Shown: positions 16,006 through 24,500 of the stretch, one piece after another
How positions within the stretch are numbered: the stretch's first letter is position 1
How the letters are laid out: each line of letters starts with the position of its first letter
NCBI RefSeq assembly: GCF_029531655.1
Contig: NZ_JANRMI010000005.1
Coordinates: 62,001-126,000, forward strand
Direction: 5' to 3'
Length of the DNA stretch: 64,000 nucleotides
Source of the DNA: Bdellovibrio svalbardensis
Lineage (GTDB): Bacteria > Bdellovibrionota > Bdellovibrionia > Bdellovibrionales > Bdellovibrionaceae
The notes under the pieces: generated by a model
Databases searched by the model: none
Told to the model about the DNA's origin: nothing
What the model saw: only the letters and a program-made list of their open reading frames with translations
Position numbers and translations under genes: made by a program

Positions 16006-17615
16006 TGATTCGACACCTGTTGATTTTCTTTTCAGTGATGTTTTTGTTTGCAGAGGTCAGCTCTGCGGCTCCTTATCGTCGTCTCGTGAACTTCGAGTGG
16101 GAAGCTATTGAAGGCGCAAAAACATATGAAATTGAACTGAAACAAGTGAAAGCAAAAGGCGAAGGAAAAACCTTTACCTTCAAAGTATCTGAAGCCGCTT
16201 GGAATGGTCGTTTGTCAGCGGGCAAATATATTATGAAGCTTCGCTCTCGTGACTATCGCGGCGTTCCTGGAGACTGGAGTGAGCCAAGCGATTTCAACGT
16301 GGGATTAGAGTCTGCTGTTCTAAAGTTCCCAGCACCTCGTTCACGCCTTGAAAGCAAAGACGAAACAACAACAGAAGTGAAATTTGACTGGGCCCCAGTT
16401 GGCGGTGCGGAAAAATATCACTTTGAACTCGTTTCTGAGGATGGAAAAACCACAATTCGCGAAGACCTTAAAGACACTAGTTTCAAGACAAAAGTTCCCG
16501 TTGCCAGCAACTATACTTGGAAGGTCTCTGCCACCAACGAAGAAGGCATTGAAAGCGATGCTGTCTCTGTTGGGCAATTCGCGGTCTTGGGCAAAGCCAT
16601 CGCGGCACCTAATCTGCAAAAACCTGAAACAGAATTTGTTCGTGAAGTGAAATGGACTCGCCCAGAAAACGTCTCGTCTTATGACGTCTTCCTTTTGAAA
16701 TACTCCGCAGAGAATAAAAAGTGGGAAAAGTTCAAAGTCATGGAAAACTATCAAGATGACAGCTTGTCCTTTGATCCCGCTTGGCCTGGCGGAAAATATC
16801 AAGTGGTGGTGCGCGCGAAATCTGCACTCCGCCCGTCTTCGACTCTGGCAAAAGAAAGTTTCACTGTTCGATCGGGGGATCGCTCCCCTGCCGCCGAATA
16901 CACGGCCCTGGTCCGCAGCTCGATTGAGCGCATGACCGGTTGGTATGCGATTGGCAGCTATCTGATCACTGAAATGAAGTTTGCGGGAGTCAATCCCGAA
17001 AGAAATTCTACCGTAGCCTACTCTGCCATCGGTGGCACGGCCCGCGTGGGACTAGGCTGGTTCAACCCAGGCACACCTTGGGGATTTTTGTCTATCATCG
17101 ATATGAGTGGTTTCACATTTAAAGGCACCACTCGCACTTTTGCTTCCGCCGAAATGAATGCCGTATATAGAAAATCAGTGGGTGATCGCGGCGAAGCCCG
17201 CTTCCAATTTGGTCCCTATTATAAGGAATTGCCTGAAACTGTTGGCGATCCTTTCAGTGGTACATCCTCTGATTTAACTATCAGCGCCGCGGGACCGCAT
17301 GTTGGCGCAGAGTACTGGTATTCTTTGACTCCTAAATTCGGCATTCAAGTGAATGCGCATCTCTATACTTCGCTCATGAAAGTGAGCACACCGAATGGCG
17401 AGCCTTTAGCTCCGACCATGTCGACTCAATTTGGATTTTTAGGAAGCTACCGCTTCACTCGTTCCCTCACGGGCTTGGCTGGCTATGCTCGTCGCGAAGA
17501 CAGACTGTCTTATAAGGCGGTCCCTAGCGCGACGAATTTCGCTGTCGATGGTGACGTGAACGAAGCCACGATTGTCGGTAACTACCTTAACATTTTCGCT
17601 GAATGGAGCTTCTGA
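16005..17615 (+). CDS. FN3-repeat protein with probable outer-membrane barrel
   Basis: The start is the ATG at 16005, overlapping the upstream stop as TGATG with AAGGTGAATTG ahead; the TTG at 16002 is less likely. A signal peptide covers residues 1-20 (cut after VSSA). Three FN3-like repeats follow, each opening with FEWEAIEGAKTYEIEL-type strands (about 25-110, 115-195, 205-290). The last 240 residues alternate polar and hydrophobic residues and end in Phe (NIFAEWSF), as in outer-membrane beta-barrels. It repeats the FN3 style of the preceding FecR protein, so the two may interact. Function unknown. Confidence 0.72.
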   Translation: MIRHLLIFFSVMFLFAEVSSAAPYRRLVNFEWEAIEGAKTYEIELKQVKAKGEGKTFTFKVSEAAWNGRLSAGKYIMKLRSRDYRGVPGDWSEPSDFNVGLESAVLKFPAPRSRLESKDETTTEVKFDWAPVGGAEKYHFELVSEDGKTTIREDLKDTSFKTKVPVASNYTWKVSATNEEGIESDAVSVGQFAVLGKAIAAPNLQKPETEFVREVKWTRPENVSSYDVFLLKYSAENKKWEKFKVMENYQDDSLSFDPAWPGGKYQVVVRAKSALRPSSTLAKESFTVRSGDRSPAAEYTALVRSSIERMTGWYAIGSYLITEMKFAGVNPERNSTVAYSAIGGTARVGLGWFNPGTPWGFLSIIDMSGFTFKGTTRTFASAEMNAVYRKSVGDRGEARFQFGPYYKELPETVGDPFSGTSSDLTISAAGPHVGAEYWYSLTPKFGIQVNAHLYTSLMKVSTPNGEPLAPTMSTQFGFLGSYRFTRSLTGLAGYARREDRLSYKAVPSATNFAVDGDVNEATIVGNYLNIFAEWSF

Positions 17616-19432
17616 TGAGAATTCCAATTTCGACCAAACTCATCACTGTTACGATCTTAATTCTCGTAGCTTCCACCGGAACCATCACTTGGATTTCGTC
17701 AAAGTACTTTGAGAAAAAAGCTTCTGAACAAGTGGATATCGCAAACTTGGAATCCGCAGCGGCAAAGGGCAAAGAGGTTGATAATATCATTTCTTCTTTG
17801 GTCGACAAAGCGCGTGTTTCCGGCTCCTTGTTGATGAAGGGCGCGAACTCTTCCGACGATTTAGAGTTCAACTTTTCTAAAGACAAAAACTTTATCGCCC
17901 TAGAAGTGCTTAAGCTGGACGGCTCCAGCGTCGAATCAGTCGCCCGCAAAGTCAAAGAGGATGTCTTCAAACCATTTAATTTGACCGGCGCTTACTTAAT
18001 CAATGTCCGTGCATGGCAAAAGTTCCCAATCCGCTCGGTCTCTCAAGGCAGTGTTGAAATTAAAAATGCGTCTTATCCGAAAGCGCCAGCGATGATCACT
18101 TTGGGGTTGCCACTTATTCGTGATGCTCAAGGAAAAATCACACACATTGTTTTGGCAGATGTGGCTTTGGCTCCGCTGGAAAAACCCTTCTCGGATCCAT
18201 CAGAAAGAACTCAGTACCTAATTGATCGTCAGGGCGAACTGTTGGCACATAAAGACGAACAAAAAGCGATCTCGCGTTTAAATATGAGCAGCAATCCCTT
18301 CGTGATGAAAGCCTTGGCTCAGAAGTCCCCACAGTTCCAGACGAAATTCTTAGATCCTGATTCTGAAGCAAACTATTTTGGTGCTTCTGTGAAGACTTCG
18401 TTTGGTGTCACCGTTGTCTCACAAACTTCGGAAGCTGCTATTCTTGAGGTATCAAACGAAGTGAAACGTCGTTCGATCTTCGTTGCCGGCTCTGCAATCT
18501 CGATGGCGATCTTCTTCATCTTTCTGTTCTCTATGACCCTCACCTCCCCGATTGAAAAACTGGCGGACATGATCCACTTGGTTTCAAAGGGTAACTTCAA
18601 TGTGAAAGCCCGTTCACAAGTCCGCTCCCACGACGAGGTGGGCGACTTGGCGGAAGCCTTTGACCAAATGACTGAGGGTTTGAAAGAACGTGATAAAGTA
18701 AAAAGCTTGTTCTCAAAATTCCATGGTTCCTCTGTCGCAGAAGACTTGATTGGCAAAGACATTGGTGTCGGTGGACAAAACAAAGACGTTGTCGTCTTCT
18801 TCTCAGATATCCGTGGTTTCACGGCCTTCTCTGAAAAAAGATCTCCGGAAGAAGTCGTTGAAATGTTGAATGAATACTTTGGCGTCATGGTTAAAGTGAT
18901 CAACTCCCATGGCGGAGTTGTGGATAAATTTATCGGTGATGCGATCATGGCGGTTTGGGGTGCACCTCGCAGTACGGATGAAGACGCTCACAAAGCATTG
19001 CGTGCGTGCCTGGAAATGCGCAAAAATTTGGCGATTCTCAATGAGTCACGCATTGCCCGAAACCAGCCGCCCATCAACATCGGAATGGGCTTGCACGCCG
19101 GCAAAGCGATCTCGGGCACCATCGGTTCTGACGAGCGCATGGAGTACACAGTCATCGGCAACACAGTCAATACGGCTTCACGTATCGAAGCCTCCACGAA
19201 GGCCTTCGGAGCGGACTTGCTGGTCACTGACTCAGTCATCGATAAAGTGGGCGAAGCCTTCAAAGTCGAACTGGCTGGAGCGGCGGAAGTTAAAGGTCGA
19301 TCTGAAGCCATCAAAATGTACAAAGTGCGCGCCTACCGCGAAGCCGACGGCACTTACACCGAAGTCAAAACAGCTTATTCAGACTACGAAGCCGAATCAG
19401 CAGACAAGGTAAAAATCAAAGACGCCGCCTAG
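17615..19432 (+). CDS. Membrane-bound class III adenylate/guanylate cyclase
   Basis: It likely makes cAMP or cGMP in response to a periplasmic signal. Start at ATG 17615 (TGATG overlap, GGAG upstream). Domains: membrane segment 1 (about 9-27), periplasmic sensor of Cache type (30-285), membrane segment 2 (287-308), HAMP (309-360), cyclase (about 385-570). The cyclase has both metal-binding Asp residues (FFSDIRGFTAF and FIGDAIMAVWGAP), plus NTASRIEAS with the transition-state Asn/Arg. It is the third gene of the FecR operon, so the envelope proteins upstream are probable inputs. The REP-like inverted pair begins at its stop codon. Confidence 0.9.
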   Translation: MRIPISTKLITVTILILVASTGTITWISSKYFEKKASEQVDIANLESAAAKGKEVDNIISSLVDKARVSGSLLMKGANSSDDLEFNFSKDKNFIALEVLKLDGSSVESVARKVKEDVFKPFNLTGAYLINVRAWQKFPIRSVSQGSVEIKNASYPKAPAMITLGLPLIRDAQGKITHIVLADVALAPLEKPFSDPSERTQYLIDRQGELLAHKDEQKAISRLNMSSNPFVMKALAQKSPQFQTKFLDPDSEANYFGASVKTSFGVTVVSQTSEAAILEVSNEVKRRSIFVAGSAISMAIFFIFLFSMTLTSPIEKLADMIHLVSKGNFNVKARSQVRSHDEVGDLAEAFDQMTEGLKERDKVKSLFSKFHGSSVAEDLIGKDIGVGGQNKDVVVFFSDIRGFTAFSEKRSPEEVVEMLNEYFGVMVKVINSHGGVVDKFIGDAIMAVWGAPRSTDEDAHKALRACLEMRKNLAILNESRIARNQPPINIGMGLHAGKAISGTIGSDERMEYTVIGNTVNTASRIEASTKAFGADLLVTDSVIDKVGEAFKVELAGAAEVKGRSEAIKMYKVRAYREADGTYTEVKTAYSDYEAESADKVKIKDAA

Positions 19433-19595
19433 GTACGGACACACCTTTGGTGTCGCTGATGCGTTAATTTGAAATAAAAAACCCACAGCTTTCATACTGT
19501 GGGTTTTTTATTTAATAACCGAAAGCCTTTATTCTTTTACTAAGATTCCATTTACTATTTTCTAACGCACTTGCGACACCAAAAGTGTGTCCGTA
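19432..19595. repeat. REP-like inverted pair enclosing a terminator
   Basis: The left arm (19432-19456) and the inverse of the right arm (19571-19595) read GGTACGGACACAC(C/T)TTTGGTGTCGC, 24 of 25 bases identical, and the similarity continues inward as TGCGTTA after a three-base gap. The 164-bp unit contains a bidirectional terminator. This is the shape of a bacterial interspersed mosaic element; no RAYT transposase gene is in the window. Confidence 0.7.
19472..19513. terminator. Bidirectional terminator, 17-bp arms
   Basis: A perfect 17-bp stem (19472-19488 / 19497-19513) with an ACCCACAG/CTGTGGGT core flanked by A and T runs. It serves the convergent cyclase and glutathione transferase genes. 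Confidence 0.9.
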
Positions 19596-19596
19596 C

Positions 19597-20268
19597 CTAT
19601 TTGAAAACAGGGCGGTGACTTTTTTCTTTGAGGGCTTCTTCCACCCAGAATTGGACGCCGTGATGTTCAACGATGTTTTTCATATATTTGCGAATCATTG
19701 AGTCCTGAATTTTAACTCCATAAGAGATGAAACGGAAAACCACGGGGGCAAAGAAGGCATCGGCGATGCAGAAGTCGCCGAACAGATACGGACCTTCACT
19801 CACCTTCAAGGCTGTGCGCCACAAATCCAAAATGCGGTTGATGTCTGCTATTGTACCATGACTTAAATGACGAAGATCACACTGCAAGCGAATGTCCATG
19901 CTCATTTGCGAGCGCAAGTTGGCAAAACCAGAATGCACTTCTGCCGCGTAACTACGCGCCAATGCGCGGGCCCCGATATCTTCAGGCCACAAGTGTGCTT
20001 CCGGTGAAAGATCATTCAAGTATTCAGCAATCGCCAATGAATCCCAAATAACGATCATTCCCTGTTTCAGGGCCGGAACTTTTCCAGAAGGCGAATGCTT
20101 TGCGATTTGTGCAGCAGTTCCCGGTTCATCCAATTTGATATTGATCTCTTTAAAGGGAAGACCTGACTGCACAGCCACCAACCAGGCGCGCATGGACCAC
20201 GACGAAAAAGATTTGTCGCCGATAACAAGGTCAAAAACAGGTTTGTCGCTGTGAACATGATAAGCCAT
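19597..20268 (-). CDS. Glutathione S-transferase family protein
   Basis: A two-domain GST fold. The thioredoxin-like N-domain (residues about 10-90) has SFSSWSMRAWLVA, where the catalytic Ser/Tyr position should be, then SGKVPALKQG (cis-Pro for glutathione binding) and WDSLAIAEYLND. The helical C-domain runs from about 100 to 215. It probably conjugates or reduces electrophiles in the cytosol; the physiological substrate is unknown. ATG at 20268 has CGGAGG seven bases upstream. It is monocistronic, with a terminator on each side. Confidence 0.9.
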   Translation of the reverse strand: MAYHVHSDKPVFDLVIGDKSFSSWSMRAWLVAVQSGLPFKEINIKLDEPGTAAQIAKHSPSGKVPALKQGMIVIWDSLAIAEYLNDLSPEAHLWPEDIGARALARSYAAEVHSGFANLRSQMSMDIRLQCDLRHLSHGTIADINRILDLWRTALKVSEGPYLFGDFCIADAFFAPVVFRFISYGVKIQDSMIRKYMKNIVEHHGVQFWVEEALKEKSHRPVFK

Positions 20269-20304
20269 GAGAGATCCTCCGATGGGACCAGTCTACACTT
20301 TGCA

Positions 20305-20337
20305 ATAAAAAAACCCACAGCTTTTAACTGTGGGTTT
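20305..20337 (-). terminator. Terminator of pstS
   Basis: AAACCCACAG (20311-20320) and CTGTGGGTTT (20328-20337), seven-base loop, T-run on the minus strand. The stem repeats the ACCCACAG core seen at 19481. Confidence 0.88.
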
Positions 20338-20385
20338 CAATTAATGCAGTACTCCGACATGCCATGCGAACTCATTAAGTTCGAC

Positions 20386-21375
20386 TTAGAAAGTTGCTTC
20401 TTTTTTCAAGATTTGGTCAATGGTCAAACCAACTTGAGCTTCCCCACCGAACACTGTGCCCAACTTCTGCTTTTTAAGATGCTCTTTAGCAGTTGTATAA
20501 GCCTTCGCTGGAAGTGGAATGTACTGAACTTGTTTGGCCATTTCCCCCGCTTTTTCGATATAGAACTCTACATACTGTTTCACTTCTGGCTTCTTCATAG
20601 AAGCTTGATTTACGTAGATGAAAATCGGACGAGAAAGTGGGAAGTAATTGCCAGAGATCACAGTTTGCTCATTTGGCAATACGGCTTTTTTAGAAGGAGC
20701 TTTCGCACCTCCAACGACGCCCAACAGTTTCAACTTATCTTTATTAGAGATGTAATAAGCATAAGGAATATAACCTAAAGCACCTTTGGCTGAGTTCACA
20801 CCCATCACTCGCGTGTTGTGATCAACACTTGCGGTGTAGTCACCACGTGAAGATTTGGCTTTTTCAACAATGGCTTCAGTGAAGTAGTCGAAAGTTCCGT
20901 TGTCCGTGCTGGCTCCGAAAAGAGTCAATTTTTCATCAGGCCATTTTGCATTCACTTGTTTCCAAGTCATGATTTTGCCCTGAGCTGCTGGCTCCCACAT
21001 TTTTTTAAGCTCTTCAGTCGTGATTTCAGTCACCCAATTGTTTTTCGGATTCACAACGATCGCGATCGCATCAAATGCAATTGGCAATTCGAAGTATGTG
21101 ATTTTAGAAGTGCGGCACGCTGCCATTTCTTCTTTAGTGATCGGACGAGAAGCATCTTGAACGTCTGTCTCGCCTCTGCAGAATTTCTTGAAACCGCCAC
21201 CGGTTCCAGAAACACCGACAGTCACTTTTGTCGCACCTTTAGAGAATGTTTGGAATTCTTCAGATACCGCTTCTGTGATTGGAAACACAGTGCTGGATCC
21301 GTCAATTTTAATAAGATTTTCCGCTTTTGCAGACAAAGATGCCAATACCAATAATGAACTAAGAACAATCTTCAT
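20386..21375 (-). CDS. pstS: Phosphate-binding protein PstS
   Basis: The periplasmic phosphate receptor of the Pst ABC transporter. Signal peptide residues 1-18 ([18 protein letters not shown]). Phosphate-site motifs are [37 protein letters not shown] and [15 protein letters not shown]. The length (329 aa) is typical. ATG at 21375 has CGGAGGAACTCT upstream. No pstC, pstA or pstB is adjacent, so the transporter core must be elsewhere. A 7-4-7 direct repeat about 60 bases upstream fits PhoB control. Confidence 0.93.
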   Translation of the reverse strand: MKIVLSSLLVLASLSAKAENLIKIDGSSTVFPITEAVSEEFQTFSKGATKVTVGVSGTGGGFKKFCRGETDVQDASRPITKEEMAACRTSKITYFELPIAFDAIAIVVNPKNNWVTEITTEELKKMWEPAAQGKIMTWKQVNAKWPDEKLTLFGASTDNGTFDYFTEAIVEKAKSSRGDYTASVDHNTRVMGVNSAKGALGYIPYAYYISNKDKLKLLGVVGGAKAPSKKAVLPNEQTVISGNYFPLSRPIFIYVNQASMKKPEVKQYVEFYIEKAGEMAKQVQYIPLPAKAYTTAKEHLKKQKLGTVFGGEAQVGLTIDQILKKEATF

Positions 21376-21435
21376 AGAGTTCCTCCGATAAGGTGAACCC
21401 TAACAAAAGTATTTTTAAGAGAGAATCTTCGAATC

Positions 21436-21453
21436 GTCAGGAAAGAGTCAGGA
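21436..21453 (-). promoter_or_regulatory. Pho-box-like direct repeat upstream of pstS
   Basis: On the minus strand TCCTGAC-TCTT-TCCTGAC: two identical 7-mers with a 4-base spacer, the geometry of a PhoB site. The distance to the pstS start is about 60 bases. Geometry is seen; regulation is inferred. Confidence 0.55.
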
Positions 21454-21491
21454 TTGTGTTAAGACACTAAGAAATTTCCAGAACTGCTTTC

Positions 21492-22757
21492 CTACAGACG
21501 AACGCTCAGGCCATCTTTCAAAGCCAATTTTTGTGCACGAAGCGCCGGGATCAGACCAATCAAAGTTCCACCTACAAAAGTGACGAGGATATAGAAGAAC
21601 TCTGTTTTTGTAAGAGCCGCCCCTGCCAGATAGAGTCCGAACTCAGACTCGATCCATGGTTGTAAAACCGCAATCAAACCCACAGACAAGCAAGTCCCCA
21701 AGGCAATTCCCAGGATCGTCAACAACGCAGATTCAAATACCAACAAGCCCATGATCTGATTGGAACGTGCACCCAATGCGCGCAGAATGGCCATTTCGCG
21801 ACGACGTTCATTCAGAGTTGTGGTCAATGCAATCAACATCGCCATGAAACCAACCAGAACCACCATCCATGAAACAATACGCAAAACATTTTCCGCGTAC
21901 GACAACCCACCCCAAAGCTCGCTCAAGGCAACGCCGGGGATGATCGCCATCAAGGGTTCTTCCTTATAGTCATTGATTTGTCTTTGCAGCTTCAAAGTAT
22001 CCAAACGTGATTTCGCTCCGACAAAGAATGCCGTGATCGCGTGTACTTTTAAGTCTTCTTTTTTGATTTGCGCGGCCGGAATCACTTTATCCTGAGATGG
22101 CATGCCGCCATTTTGCCAATCAATATGCAAAGCTTCCATGCCTTCAAGGCTGATATAAACCGCGCGGTCCAAAGGAGTCCCCGTCGCTTTCATCACCCCG
22201 GCCACTTCAAAAGGTTTATCATCATGCTGAACAACGCCTTCACCTTTAGTCACGCCATGAGAGATAACGATCTTATCACCCAAATTATAACGTAGCTTTC
22301 GTGCGACTTCCGCGCCGATGACGACATCCCAAAGACCTTGCAGCTCATGCCCGGCCTCCAACTCCACGCTGCGATCACCACGATAGTGATAATGACGGAA
22401 AAAATCTTCTGTCGTACCAACCACACGGAACCCGCGATGGGCATCCCCTAATGAATAAGGAATGGTCCAATCAATGACAGGATTTTTTTTAAGATCCTGA
22501 TAGCTTTCCCAGGATACGTTGTTGGTCGCGGTTCCCATGTTGAAAACAGAATATAACAACAATTGCAAAGAACCACTGCGCGCGCCCACAATCAAGTCAG
22601 TCTTGCTGATAGTTTGCGTGAAACCCTCTTCGGCTGCGCGTTTTGCACGTTCTACAGAAATTAATAATGCCACGCTCAACGCGATCGAAAGGACCGTCAG
22701 ACTGGTGGCAAAGGCTCTATTTTTAAGTGACTTGATCGCAAGCTTAAATAAAACCAT
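21492..22757 (-). CDS. ABC transporter permease (FtsX/LolC-MacB type)
   Basis: Four membrane segments in the FtsX layout: one at residues about 17-35, then three at about 290-315, 335-365 and 385-410, with a large periplasmic domain (about 45-280) between. GARSGSLQLLLYSVFNM and ALGARSNQIMGLLVFESALLTI are typical of the MacB/LolCE branch. It follows the ATPase gene directly (ATPase stop 22758, permease start 22757), so the two form a transporter that probably moves or extracts an envelope substrate rather than importing it. In the ZrgA context it may assist metal handling. Confidence 0.88.
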   Translation of the reverse strand: MVLFKLAIKSLKNRAFATSLTVLSIALSVALLISVERAKRAAEEGFTQTISKTDLIVGARSGSLQLLLYSVFNMGTATNNVSWESYQDLKKNPVIDWTIPYSLGDAHRGFRVVGTTEDFFRHYHYRGDRSVELEAGHELQGLWDVVIGAEVARKLRYNLGDKIVISHGVTKGEGVVQHDDKPFEVAGVMKATGTPLDRAVYISLEGMEALHIDWQNGGMPSQDKVIPAAQIKKEDLKVHAITAFFVGAKSRLDTLKLQRQINDYKEEPLMAIIPGVALSELWGGLSYAENVLRIVSWMVVLVGFMAMLIALTTTLNERRREMAILRALGARSNQIMGLLVFESALLTILGIALGTCLSVGLIAVLQPWIESEFGLYLAGAALTKTEFFYILVTFVGGTLIGLIPALRAQKLALKDGLSVRL

Positions 22758-23450
22758 CTACGGGATCCTGTTGATTGTTTGCAAAGAAAGAGTTCTAGAG
22801 AAGAGATTTTCAATGGTGCGATCATGGGAGACAAACACAACAGTGGTGCCATAGAGTTCAGACAGCTCAAATAAAAGCTTTAAGAATTTTTCACGGTGAT
22901 CCGTGTCTAATGCCGAAGTGGGTTCATCGGCCAATAACAAATCCGGCTTACCCAGGAGGGCTCTGGCCACAGCCACACGTTGCTGTTGACCAACACTTAG
23001 TTCTGTCACCTTTTTATCAAGCAAATCACCGATGCCCAAATTTCCACAAAGTGCACGAATCACCATTTCCGTATCGACACTGCCCAAACGAGCTTTGCGG
23101 GCTGCGCTCAGATGAAGTGGGAGCTCAATATTTTCACGAACTGACAGATAAGGTATTAAATTGAAACTTTGGAAGACATAGCCCAGATGCTGAGCACGGA
23201 AAGCGTCGCGAGCGGAATCACTCATGAGACTTAAATCCTGCCCGAGAATTTTCAAACTCCCCTGCGTCGGCTTAAGAACTCCCGCCAAGCATTCAAGCAA
23301 AGTGGTTTTCCCCGTACCGCTCGGTCCGTACAAAAACAGCTCTTCACCCTTTTTGACAGAAAACTCCGGAATAACCAAAGTCGGCTTTTGTTGTCCGGCA
23401 TAGGTAAACTGAAGATCTTGGATTTCAATCAGGGCGCTATTTGAGTTCAA
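22758..23450 (-). CDS. ABC transporter ATP-binding protein (LolD-like)
   Basis: A complete nucleotide-binding domain. Walker A GPSGTGKTT (about residues 39-47), Q-loop in GYVFQSFNL, signature LSVGQQQRVAVARAL, Walker B LLLADEPTSALD and H-loop VFVSHD. The class is the LolD/MacB type, matching the FtsX-type permease that follows. The start is a TTG at 23450 with GGAG six bases upstream; no ATG is available before the first beta strand. It overlaps the ZrgA-like gene by 14 bases, which ties the transporter to that operon. Confidence 0.92.
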   Translation of the reverse strand: MNSNSALIEIQDLQFTYAGQQKPTLVIPEFSVKKGEELFLYGPSGTGKTTLLECLAGVLKPTQGSLKILGQDLSLMSDSARDAFRAQHLGYVFQSFNLIPYLSVRENIELPLHLSAARKARLGSVDTEMVIRALCGNLGIGDLLDKKVTELSVGQQQRVAVARALLGKPDLLLADEPTSALDTDHREKFLKLLFELSELYGTTVVFVSHDRTIENLFSRTLSLQTINRIP

Positions 23451-23928
23451 TACTTTCTCCGCTGTTCTTAACCTCTAACGATTTTTGAACTCCATCCCCC
23501 ACGACGTCAACTTTTACAGCTTTGATGCGGGGGAAAATTTTGGAAATATTGACGGTAATATTTGTCCCCATAGGTGATTTTTCGCAAATCACTCTAAATT
23601 CGAACTCCACGTCAGCGTGGTTTTCCTTCTGATCGACTTCATACATGTCTTTTTTAATTTCACACTTAGCAGAAGGGTCAAAAACCACCATCTCGGCGAT
23701 TTTGTCTTCGACCTTTTTCAGGCCCTGCTCTTTGGATTTTTTGTCCTTGGCAGATTTTGCGACGTATTCAAACCCATAGATGGCAGATGCGGGAGCATCG
23801 AAGTCGATTTTCCCATTTTTGCCCTCCAGGGCAATCGCCAATCGAGCACCCCCATGAGTGTGGGCTTTTTCTTCGCGAGCAGACGCCACAGACGCAAACA
23901 GAGCCGAAACAAGAAGTACTTTAAGCAT
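23437..23928 (-). CDS. ZrgA-like DUF2796 exported protein
   Basis: An exported protein with signal peptide (residues 1-17, cut after ASA) and an HTHGGARLAIALEG opening typical of DUF2796/ZrgA. ZrgA of Vibrio is a periplasmic zinc-uptake component, so a metal-binding role is likely by family. The charged stretch KSAKDKKSKEQGLKK and an acidic/His-poor C-terminus mean the usual His-rich loop is largely replaced by Lys here. Ribosome site GGAGG precedes ATG 23928. It lies between the DUF3299 gene and the ABC ATPase gene. Confidence 0.8.
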   Translation of the reverse strand: MLKVLLVSALFASVASAREEKAHTHGGARLAIALEGKNGKIDFDAPASAIYGFEYVAKSAKDKKSKEQGLKKVEDKIAEMVVFDPSAKCEIKKDMYEVDQKENHADVEFEFRVICEKSPMGTNITVNISKIFPRIKAVKVDVVGDGVQKSLEVKNSGESIELK

Positions 23929-23951
23929 AAAGATCCTCCGCTTTTAATAAG

Positions 23952-24401
23952 CTATTTGTACAGCTCTACACCCTCGCCGATGATTTCAAATGAAGCATCG
24001 CCATACATAGATTTTTTAGTGTTAATACGGAAAGTGCCATAAACCCAGATGGGTTCAAATACAGCCTCTGTGCCTTTTTTCATCTTCACATAGACCATCT
24101 GATTTGGTGGCGGAGGCGGCACATGAATACAGGCCTGAGCATTCGGAACCAGCAAGAACTCAGTGACAGCGCGCTGCTCATCCTCCAAGGGAACCATGAA
24201 ACCGGGAATTTTGACCATTTTGCCATTCAAAGCTTCCAACTCTTTGGAAGACTTGCCGGTGATATAGTCCATCTCACTCAGCATGCGCCAGTCCAAATCC
24301 GTCCCTGACAAGGCTGCTCTAGAGCCGCCCATGTTCTGGTAGGTCACTGCGCCAAGCACGACAGCCAAGATAAAAATACCGCCCAAAATCCAATTCTTCA
24401 T
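23952..24401 (-). CDS. DUF3299 membrane-anchored protein
   Basis: A 149-aa protein with one N-terminal membrane segment (residues 5-22) and a DUF3299 domain: IPGFMVPLEDEQRAVTEFLLVP and the signature ACIHVPPPPPNQMVYV. The family commonly accompanies ZrgA-type genes and ABC transporters; its biochemical role is not known. It is first in this four-gene operon. The ribosome site before ATG 24401 is weak. The divergent hisS promoter lies in the 99-base gap. Confidence 0.85.
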   Translation of the reverse strand: MKNWILGGIFILAVVLGAVTYQNMGGSRAALSGTDLDWRMLSEMDYITGKSSKELEALNGKMVKIPGFMVPLEDEQRAVTEFLLVPNAQACIHVPPPPPNQMVYVKMKKGTEAVFEPIWVYGTFRINTKKSMYGDASFEIIGEGVELYK

Positions 24402-24441
24402 ATATTCATTAAAGCCCCGCCCCCTTCCAAATGCAATAGCT

Positions 24442-24470
24442 TTGCGCCCTTTACGCAGGTCTGATATAAC
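24442..24470 (+). promoter_or_regulatory. Sigma-70-type promoter of hisS
   Basis: TTGCGC (24442-24447), 17-base spacer, TATAAC (24465-24470), about 30 bases before the hisS ATG. Confidence 0.55.
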
Positions 24471-24500
24471 TAGCTACCCAAACGATAACGAGGCCAATAT

